Source: an uncultured bacterium (GTDB lineage Bacteria; Bacteroidota; Bacteroidia; Bacteroidales; CAIWKO01). From it: a stretch of DNA of 6,544 nucleotides. Location of the stretch: assembly GCA_903916135.1 (NCBI GenBank), contig CAIWVT010000562.1, forward strand, positions 1-6,544. The letters are read 5' to 3'. Shown here piece after piece: positions 1 to 4,714 of the stretch; position 1 is the stretch's first letter; each line of letters starts with the position of its first letter. Below the pieces are notes generated by a model. The model was not told the origin of the DNA. It did no database searches and saw only the letters and a program-made list of their open reading frames with translations. A program made the position numbers and the translations under genes.

Positions 1-560
1 AATTCGGGGAGTTCCACTTTTTCCATCATCTGCCCAATTACACCGTCGGTAAGTATCATAACAGGATTACGATATTTGAATGCTAAATCGAATCCAAGAG
101 GGACAAAGTCAGCCATTTCCTGCACGGATGCCGGAGCTAATACCAACAAACGATAATCGCCATGCCCACCCCCTTTAGTTGCCTGAAAATAGTCGGATTG
201 TGAAGGTTGAATGGTTCCTAATCCGGGACCACCTCTAACCACATTGACAATCAAACCAGGCAATTCGGAACCTGCCATATAGGAAATTCCTTCTTGTTTT
301 AAACTGATTCCCGGACTTGATGATGAACTCCAGCATTTTTTTCCGCAAGAAGCACCACCATATACCATGTTGATAGCTGCAACTTCACTTTCAGCTTGAA
401 GAACCACCATTCCGGTAGTTTCATAAGGCTTTTCAGCCATCAAATATTCAAGTATCTCTGATTGCGGAGTAATAGGGTATCCGAAATAACCATCAGCACC
501 TGCACGAATCGCAGCTTCTGATATTGCTTCGTTACCTTTCATTAATCTAAGTTCTTTCAT
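1..560 (-). CDS. vorB: 2-oxoacid:ferredoxin oxidoreductase alpha subunit (VorB-type), 5' part only
   Basis: This is the pyrimidine-binding (alpha) subunit of a ferredoxin-dependent 2-oxoacid oxidoreductase, most like VorB (3-methyl-2-oxobutanoate:ferredoxin oxidoreductase). Such cytosolic, thiamine-diphosphate, Fe-S enzymes turn a 2-oxo acid plus CoA into acyl-CoA and CO2 and reduce ferredoxin. I translated it by hand: it begins MKELRLMKGNEAISEAAIRA at 560 and stays open to the left edge, giving 186 codons plus 2 bases of about 360 expected. Family landmarks are GYPITPQSE near residues 27-35, the Q-AESEVAA stretch near 55-62, SSSSPGIS near 79-86, then RGGPGLGTIQPSQSDYFQ and KGGGHGDYR. An upstream in-frame ATG is not needed, because the ferredoxin gene ends only 21 bases before this start, so the two are surely co-transcribed. 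Substrate choice (branched-chain versus 2-oxoglutarate) cannot be read from the sequence; KorA-type activity is the main alternative. The usual Val-Met before the serine run appears as Cys-Trp here. Confidence 0.93.
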   Translation of the reverse strand, partial: MKELRLMKGNEAISEAAIRAGADGYFGYPITPQSEILEYLMAEKPYETTGMVVLQAESEVAAINMVYGGASCGKKCWSSSSSPGISLKQEGISYMAGSELPGLIVNVVRGGPGLGTIQPSQSDYFQATKGGGHGDYRLLVLAPASVQEMADFVPLGFDLAFKYRNPVMILTDGVIGQMMEKVELPE

Positions 561-581
561 TACTCTTAATTTTTAATAAAT

Positions 582-818
582 TTATACTACTTCTGAGGGT
601 ACTTTAACCCTGTAAACGGTGATTACGCCATCCGGGCACATAACTGCACAATTTGTGCATCCCGTGCAGTCGTCATTGGTTACCATCGCGTAATGGTAGC
701 CTTTTGTGTTTACGTTTTTATTCATTGCGATAACGGATTCGGGGCACACGCCTATGCAAATTTCGCAGCCTTTGCATCGTTCGATGTTTATTACTATTGC
801 TCCTTTAACTTTTGCCAT
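582..818 (-). CDS. 4Fe-4S dicluster ferredoxin, delta-type subunit of the VorB oxidoreductase
   Basis: A 78-residue electron-transfer protein with two complete bacterial-ferredoxin motifs. C15-C18-C21-C25-Pro forms the first CxxCxxCxxxCP, and C51-C54-C57-C61-Pro the second. By family convention the last Cys of each motif ligates the opposite cluster, so all eight ligands for two [4Fe-4S] clusters are present. It lies 21 bases upstream of vorB on the same strand. It therefore most likely acts as the delta (ferredoxin-like) subunit that takes electrons from the oxidoreductase core and passes them to free ferredoxin, rather than as a free ferredoxin itself. The start MAKVKGAIVIN at 818 is typical of these subunits. 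It follows an AT-rich leader with no clear Shine-Dalgarno sequence, as is usual in Bacteroidota. The stop is TAA. Nothing is broken or missing. Confidence 0.93.
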   Translation of the reverse strand: MAKVKGAIVINIERCKGCEICIGVCPESVIAMNKNVNTKGYHYAMVTNDDCTGCTNCAVMCPDGVITVYRVKVPSEVV

Positions 819-825
819 TTTTAAA

Positions 826-860
826 TTTGAGATTTATGATTTATGATTTGAGATTTATGA
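826..860. repeat. Short direct repeat in the aminotransferase-ferredoxin spacer
   Basis: The 14-mer TTTGAGATTTATGA occurs at 826-839 and again at 847-860, with a partial extra unit (TTTATGA) between them. It fills most of the 75-bp gap between the two minus-strand genes. Related words recur in the 2220-2596 spacer on both strands, so this looks like one site of a dispersed degenerate repeat family rather than a local accident. Function is unknown; it would lie in the ferredoxin mRNA leader. Confidence 0.6.
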
Positions 861-878
861 GTAAAAAAATTGAGTTAG

Positions 879-912
879 CGAAAGTAAATATTTTTATTGA
901 GAAATTGCACAA
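879..912 (-). promoter_or_regulatory. Possible Bacteroidetes-type promoter for the ferredoxin-vorB genes
   Basis: On the minus strand TACTTTCG (886-879) matches the Bacteroidetes -7 box TAnnTTTG except for one base. A TTG (912-910) lies 23 bases upstream as a possible -33 element, inside the last codons of the aminotransferase gene; this spacing is slightly long. If used, it would give the ferredoxin-vorB pair its own start and a leader of about 50 bases containing the short repeats. Readthrough from the aminotransferase gene is equally possible, since no terminator hairpin is visible in the 75-bp gap. Confidence 0.3.
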
Positions 913-2219
913 TGATGTTCATTAAATTTTTTCAAGCGTTGTTCTAAAACTGGAAATTGGTCGCGATGAACCAATGAAACACACGCTCTCATTCCTTCAA
1001 GGCGACTGCTACCGGTTATTGCCAATGAAATGGCACTGATTCCATAATAAATAAGTTTTTCGAGCAATTGTTCTCCAGTGAAACCGGGATATGAGAATGT
1101 GAAATAAAATCCATCTGCCAAAAGTTCGTTTTCATCCATATCGTAAACGATATTGAAACCATTTTCGGTGAACATCTTTTTCATGATTTTAGCTTTTTCA
1201 CCATATTCTTTCACATCTTCAACAAAATTGAAAATTCCATCGTTTGCAGCTTTCAGCATGGCAGCAAGTGCATATTGGGCACTGTGGGATGTTCCAGCAC
1301 TTAATGAATAAATGGTTCCGAAAATCATTGCTCTGCCGAATTGGTCGGAAGTATAAAAACGTTTTAAATCGGGGGCTTGAGTTTGAAATAGTTCGGGCGA
1401 AATCACCATCATACCGATGCGCTGTCCGGCGTAACTAAATGCTTTGGAACTTGAAATAAATAATAAGTAGTTGTCGGTGTATTTTGCCACAGTGGGCTGA
1501 AAAGGCGGAACTCCCGGTTTGGAATAGTCTTTGCGGAAATCCATACCGAAGTAAGCTAAATCTTCCATTACAACGACATTATGTTTGTTTGCTAAGTCAG
1601 CTATGATGCGCAGTTCCTTATCTGTAAAGCAAATCCATGAAGGGTTGTTTGGGTTAGAATAAATCATGCTGGCGATGTTGCCTTTTTCGAGATAGGATTC
1701 GAGTTTGTCGCGGAGTTTATCGCCCCGATAATCATACACATCGAAGGCTTCAAATTTTGTTCCAATGATAATATGTTGTTGTTTGTGGACTGGAAAACAT
1801 GGGTCAAGAAACAGCGTGGTATCTTTTTCTTTATACATGCGATTGACCGTCATGAAAGCTGCATAGCCACCTTGCATGGAACCAACTGTAGGAATACAAT
1901 CTTCGGGCATTACTTCCACATCAAGAAAAAGTTTGACGAAGCGTTCCATCTCAGTTTTAAGTAAAGGCAAGCCGTCAATTTCTGGGTAAATTGATGCACA
2001 ACCGTTTCTTAAGGCTTCGATTTCGGCTTCTATGCCATATTTGGCTGCAGGCAAGCCAGGTACGCCCATTTCCATACGAATGAAATGGTCGCCAGTTTCC
2101 TTTTCGATGGCATTGATTAGCTTTTTTATTTCACGAATGGTGGCTTTGCCGATATTTTGTATGTTGCTTTCGGCAATGCTCCGTTTTACAACTTCGTAGT
2201 TTATAGGTGTTTCTGTCAT
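894..2219 (-). CDS. PLP-dependent aminotransferase, class I/II
   Basis: A 441-residue fold-type I aminotransferase that moves an amino group between an amino acid and a 2-oxo acid in the cytosol. Visible active-site features in family order are the cofactor phosphate loop GSMQGG (113-118), SNPNNPS (188-194) with the pyridine-ring Asn near 192, ED-LAY (219-223) with Asp220 and Tyr223, the Schiff-base lysine Lys259 in SSSKAFSYAGQRIG, and the carboxylate-binding arginine Arg411 in GMRACVSL. The length fits the family and all key residues are present, so the enzyme should be active. The start at 2219 is supported by a promoter-like element about 35 bases upstream. The stop is TAA. It precedes the ferredoxin-vorB genes by 75 bases on the same strand, which suggests that it makes or consumes the 2-oxo acid used by the oxidoreductase (inference). 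Amino-acid specificity, branched-chain or aromatic for example, cannot be deduced here. Confidence 0.9.
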   Translation of the reverse strand: MTETPINYEVVKRSIAESNIQNIGKATIREIKKLINAIEKETGDHFIRMEMGVPGLPAAKYGIEAEIEALRNGCASIYPEIDGLPLLKTEMERFVKLFLDVEVMPEDCIPTVGSMQGGYAAFMTVNRMYKEKDTTLFLDPCFPVHKQQHIIIGTKFEAFDVYDYRGDKLRDKLESYLEKGNIASMIYSNPNNPSWICFTDKELRIIADLANKHNVVVMEDLAYFGMDFRKDYSKPGVPPFQPTVAKYTDNYLLFISSSKAFSYAGQRIGMMVISPELFQTQAPDLKRFYTSDQFGRAMIFGTIYSLSAGTSHSAQYALAAMLKAANDGIFNFVEDVKEYGEKAKIMKKMFTENGFNIVYDMDENELLADGFYFTFSYPGFTGEQLLEKLIYYGISAISLAITGSSRLEGMRACVSLVHRDQFPVLEQRLKKFNEHHCAISQ

Positions 2220-2254
2220 AAAATATTTTTCAAAGTTTTTGTTTTTTTATTATG

Positions 2255-2284
2255 CAAATAAATGACTTTTTTTTGTATTGACAA
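2255..2284 (-). promoter_or_regulatory. Probable promoter of the aminotransferase gene
   Basis: On the minus strand a TTG (2284-2282) is followed after 19 bases by TTTATTTG (2262-2255). This matches the Bacteroidetes -7 consensus TAnnTTTG except for one base. Box spacing is as expected, and initiation about 7 bases further on would give an AT-rich leader of roughly 30 bases before the ATG at 2219. No Shine-Dalgarno sequence is visible. It is called from sequence only. Confidence 0.45.
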
Positions 2285-2334
2285 GCATTTTTTGAAAATT
2301 TATTTTTTTAATGAAAAAAATGGAGATTTCAGAA

Positions 2335-2350
2335 TTGAGATTTGTGATTT
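2335..2350 (+). repeat. Dispersed AT-rich repeat, direct copy
   Basis: TTGAGATTTGTGATTT matches positions 827-842 (TTGAGATTTATGATTT) at 15 of 16 bases in the same orientation, about 1.5 kb away and likewise between genes. Confidence 0.5.
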
Positions 2351-2441
2351 TAGAAGATAAAATTTAAAGATGGTTGATTGGTTAAATTGTCAGATTTTTA
2401 AAGGGTTGGATTGATGGATTGCTGAGAAGGAACTTGTTTTT

Positions 2442-2459
2442 ATGTGCCTAATGTGACTA
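2442..2459 (+). repeat. Tandem 9-bp repeat pair
   Basis: ATGTGCCTA is followed immediately by ATGTGACTA, two copies that differ at one base. It looks like the remnant or seed of a minisatellite-type array. No coding frame uses it. Confidence 0.5.
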
Positions 2460-2470
2460 AATGGTTGAAC

Positions 2471-2483
2471 AATCTCAAATCAT
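2471..2483 (-). repeat. Dispersed AT-rich repeat, inverted copy
   Basis: AATCTCAAATCAT is the exact reverse complement of positions 843-855 (ATGATTTGAGATT), a 13-base perfect match. A second inverted word, AATCATAAATCT at 2586-2597, is the exact reverse complement of 830-841 and touches the stop codon of the membrane-protein gene. Confidence 0.5.
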
Positions 2484-2520
2484 GAACTTGCTTCCAAAAG
2501 TATTTTCTTGATAACATGAT

Positions 2521-2536
2521 ACAGATTCACAGATTT
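2521..2536 (+). repeat. Tandem 8-bp repeat pair
   Basis: ACAGATTC is followed directly by ACAGATTT, with one base different between the units. It lies in the same spacer as the other short repeat words and is not part of any supported gene. Confidence 0.45.
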
Positions 2537-2596
2537 TTTAACAAATTAAACGATTTTATCCTTTTTGACTTTTTGGAGTGGACTCAATCATAAATC

Positions 2597-3580
2597 TTAA
2601 GTCTTATCACTTCTCAGAAATATCCGATTCATCATTTTGTCTGAAAGCAGCCGAGTGAATCGCACCAAACAAAAAACCACCATCATGCTTAATAATAATC
2701 GAATGACAAACACTCCCACGAAGGAAGCTCCCAGGGAGACCATCAATATGGTGTCTTCAATCACACTGTGGCATAAGCCCATCAATGCCATGGCGTAGAA
2801 AATGTCTTTTTTGGGAATACTTGGGTTCGATTTCACTTCGTCAATGATGAGTGCGCCGCCATACACGATGCCTAAAGTTAATCCGACAAGGGCAATGGTG
2901 GTAACTTGTTTGCCGATTCCAAGAAATTTAAGAAAAGGATTCAATAGGCGCGTGATGATGGCAATGACTCCGATTTTGTTGAGTATGCGCAACAGCAACA
3001 TCAAACTAAAGATAAAACAGATGATGACACCATAGCTTTTCAGTTGTTCCAATGCCCATGCTGAGAGTGAATCGTCGGGGAGTGCATCGGGTTTCCACAC
3101 GATTTGAGCAGTTTGGGTGTGCCATCCGAAAGCTTTATAGAGATGATAAATGATAAAACCAAAAGCAAAGGCAAACAAAAACCGTATGAGAAACATCGCT
3201 ACAAGACGTACCCCCGTTTTGCGAGCAATAGGCAATTCGATGGGGAAGGTGTGAGCAACAAGCATCATCAAACTGATGGTGGTAACTTGAGCAATGCTTA
3301 AATCCATGCCACCTGATATGTTGACAAAAGCGATAATACCGCCGAATAAGTTTGTGGTCATGCCTGTAGCCCAAACCAAACCCATTTCACCGGGCAAACC
3401 AACGAACTTCATTATGGGAAATAGCATGTGTCCGAAAACAGTGATGAAGCCTAACATTTGCAAAATCTTTACGATGATAGAAACCGGAATCATAATCTTG
3501 AAAAGAATGAGTACGGTGCGAAACACATCTTTGAGGAGAGAACGAAAAAAGTCTCTGAAAGATATAAAAGTAGAATTCAT
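2597..3580 (-). CDS. Nucleoside-recognition (Gate) domain integral membrane protein
   Basis: A 327-residue, very hydrophobic inner-membrane protein. I recognise the style of the Gate / nucleoside-recognition family, whose name comes from similarity to nucleoside transporters; the true substrate is not known. About ten hydrophobic segments can be picked out (roughly 20-40, 43-60, 66-88, 97-114, 124-147, 183-202, 204-220, 226-246, 260-276, 283-306). A polar loop at about 152-178 splits it into two halves. Each half carries a glycine-rich segment (NLFGGIIAFVN at 77-87; IVYGGALIIDEV at 238-249) followed by a His and a Glu within a helix (H110...E115; H271...E275), which points to an internal duplication. 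The charged N-terminus before the first segment supports the start at 3580. The stop is TAA. It lies 70 bases downstream of the DUF4197 gene on the same strand, so they may share a transcript. Substrate and direction of transport are unknown. Confidence 0.8.
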   Translation of the reverse strand: MNSTFISFRDFFRSLLKDVFRTVLILFKIMIPVSIIVKILQMLGFITVFGHMLFPIMKFVGLPGEMGLVWATGMTTNLFGGIIAFVNISGGMDLSIAQVTTISLMMLVAHTFPIELPIARKTGVRLVAMFLIRFLFAFAFGFIIYHLYKAFGWHTQTAQIVWKPDALPDDSLSAWALEQLKSYGVIICFIFSLMLLLRILNKIGVIAIITRLLNPFLKFLGIGKQVTTIALVGLTLGIVYGGALIIDEVKSNPSIPKKDIFYAMALMGLCHSVIEDTILMVSLGASFVGVFVIRLLLSMMVVFCLVRFTRLLSDKMMNRIFLRSDKT

Positions 3581-3650
3581 AAGTTTTTTGAATAGTTGAA
3601 GATGGTAGTGCAGTTGGTTATTTGAAGCAAAGAAATTACTTTAGAATCTC

Positions 3651-4373
3651 TTATTTTGCACCAAACACTTTTTTTAGAATATCGCTAATGCGGGCGGCAG
3701 GGTCTTTACGGATTTTATATTCTTCGTTGGCAATTAATTTGAAAAGTCCGTCTATGGTTTTGTCTGTAACGTAATCTTCGAGATTGGGATTTACTTTTTT
3801 TACAAAGGGGAGTTTGTTATAGGTAGTAGCAAGAGGATTCCAGTATTGTGTAAGTTGCACCTTCGCTAAAGCGGTTTTCACAATAGGGGTGAAGGCTATT
3901 TTGAGTTGAGCGGATGTATTGTCTTTAAGATATTGTGTGGCTGCGTTGTCGGCTCCGTTCAGCAATTTAAGCCCATCGCTGATTGTCATATTCGAAACGG
4001 CACTGATGACGATGCTTGCAGCAGATTTGCTGGCTTCTTCGGCGCCTCGGTTGAGAGTTTCGATAAATTTATCACATTGCGGACCCATTCCCATTTGGCG
4101 CAAGGTGGTTTCCATGTCCTTCACCTCCGAAGGCATAAGGATTTTGATGCTTGGGTTTTTTAGAAATCCATCAACTTTCGATGCCGAAGCAACTGAATTG
4201 TTGGTTCCAACGTTGAGAGCTTCTTTCAGTCCTTTAATAATATCATCATTGGATAGTGATGATTTGCTGATGTAGCTGCTTGCCGCGTTGAACCAATTAT
4301 TCAGGTTTTGTCCTTGCGTGTTTGTGAAAAAGAAGGTGCAAAACAATAATAAATAAAAATGTACGCTTTTCAT
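3651..4373 (-). CDS. DUF4197 family secreted or periplasmic protein
   Basis: A 240-residue protein of unknown biochemical role that I recognise as DUF4197. Its hallmarks are GLKEALNVGTNNSV (48-61), the FLKNPSIKILMP segment (70-81), LNRGAEEA (107-114), the ISDGLKLLNGADNAATQYLK region (131-150), YVTDKTIDGLF (201-211) and the C-terminal IRKDPAARISDILKKVFG (221-238). The first 20 or so residues (MKSVHFYLLLFCTFFFTNTQ) form a signal peptide with likely cleavage near TQG-Q at 19-22. Cys12 sits in the hydrophobic core without a proper lipobox, so a lipoprotein is unlikely. The mature protein should be mainly alpha-helical and periplasmic or surface-associated. The length agrees with the family and the stop is TAA. 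It is divergent from the aconitase gene and 70 bases upstream of the Gate-protein gene; neither neighbour suggests its function. Confidence 0.9.
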   Translation of the reverse strand: MKSVHFYLLLFCTFFFTNTQGQNLNNWFNAASSYISKSSLSNDDIIKGLKEALNVGTNNSVASASKVDGFLKNPSIKILMPSEVKDMETTLRQMGMGPQCDKFIETLNRGAEEASKSAASIVISAVSNMTISDGLKLLNGADNAATQYLKDNTSAQLKIAFTPIVKTALAKVQLTQYWNPLATTYNKLPFVKKVNPNLEDYVTDKTIDGLFKLIANEEYKIRKDPAARISDILKKVFGAK

Positions 4374-4714
4374 AGGAAATGTGTTATTGAAAATAAGTGT
4401 ATAAGTAGTGTTTTTTGTAAAACGATAAATGAAAGAATGTAGTATATCTGTTCAAAATTCGCATATTTTTATACATCGGTTGCACTTTGAATTGGTGTAT
4501 TGACAAATATTATCACTTTGTTTGGAAAATGTCAGCAAATTTTCTATTTTTAAGGATCTATGGGTAAGTAACTTTTTGTATATTTGCACCAAATTTATAA
4601 ATGCAGATAATGGGGTATTGAAGTGAAAAAAAATACTTCCAAAAAAATGAAAATAAAATTCTACAACCTTTGCCAATTCTACATTTGAATATTTAATTTA
4701 AGTTAAAAATATAT
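4374..4714. other. Divergent intergenic region between the DUF4197 and aconitase genes
   Basis: This 341-bp AT-rich spacer separates oppositely transcribed genes and so must contain the start signals of both. A good -7 box for the plus strand is at 4579-4586. On the minus strand only weak candidates are visible. A 74-codon minus-strand frame at 4676-4452 is low-complexity, matches no family I know and overlaps the plus-strand promoter, so I do not call it a gene. No terminator, riboswitch or tRNA is recognisable. Confidence 0.7.
4579..4586 (+). promoter_or_regulatory. Probable -7 promoter box of the aconitase gene
   Basis: TATATTTG matches the Bacteroidetes -7 consensus TAnnTTTG exactly and is followed by CACC. 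I see no good TTG at the expected -33 distance, so this is half a promoter by sequence. Initiation just downstream would leave a leader of about 120 bases before the ATG at 4715, rather long, and no Shine-Dalgarno sequence; the last 20 bases before the ATG are almost purely A/T, as common in Bacteroidota. Confidence 0.5.

Larger units (their letters stand above)
2220..2596. other. Gene-free spacer made of AT-rich, repeat-like words
   Basis: This 377-bp stretch separates two minus-strand genes and holds no convincing coding region on either strand; the longest starts give only a few tens of codons. The right-hand part of the aminotransferase promoter lies at 2255-2284. From about 2320 on, the sequence is a patchwork of short recurring words: a GAGATTT/GATTT block (2323-2350), TGGTTGATTGG-type words (2371-2383 and 2404-2420), a 9-bp tandem pair (2442-2459), an inverted copy of the dispersed repeat (2471-2483) and an 8-bp tandem pair (2521-2536). 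I see no rho-independent terminator downstream of the membrane-protein gene and no RNA gene. Confidence 0.7.

Noticed and set aside
2278..2283. TTGACA on the plus strand, resembling an E. coli -35 box
   Set aside because: No plus-strand gene follows, and Bacteroidota primary promoters do not use this element; the same bases read better as the minus-strand promoter region of the aminotransferase.
2311..2367. Small plus-strand frame beginning MKKMEISELRF (18 residues)
   Set aside because: It is built from the dispersed GAGATTT/GATTT repeat words, with no promoter or ribosome site; more likely non-coding repeat.
3919..4275. 118-codon plus-strand frame antisense to the DUF4197 gene
   Set aside because: The opposite strand has a full-length recognisable DUF4197 protein with signal peptide; the antisense product has no recognisable motif and is a codon-bias shadow.
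4338..4340. Cys12 of the DUF4197 protein as a lipoprotein cysteine
   Set aside because: The preceding residues LLF do not form a lipobox (no small residue before Cys), and the hydrophobic core continues after it.
4504..4540. Minus-strand TAATATTTG with an upstream TTG as a promoter for the DUF4197 gene
   Set aside because: The TA-to-TTTG spacing is one base too long and the site is over 130 bp from the start codon; too weak to annotate.
4615..4639. Possible hairpin GAAGT/ACTTC or GTATT/AATAC in the aconitase leader as a riboswitch or terminator
   Set aside because: Stems are only 5 bp and AT-rich, and no U-tract follows; not enough to call an RNA element.
4452..4676. 74-codon minus-strand frame in the divergent spacer
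   Set aside because: It is Phe/Ile/Lys-rich, low-complexity translation of AT-rich DNA, resembles no family I know, overlaps the likely aconitase promoter and has no supported start signal.
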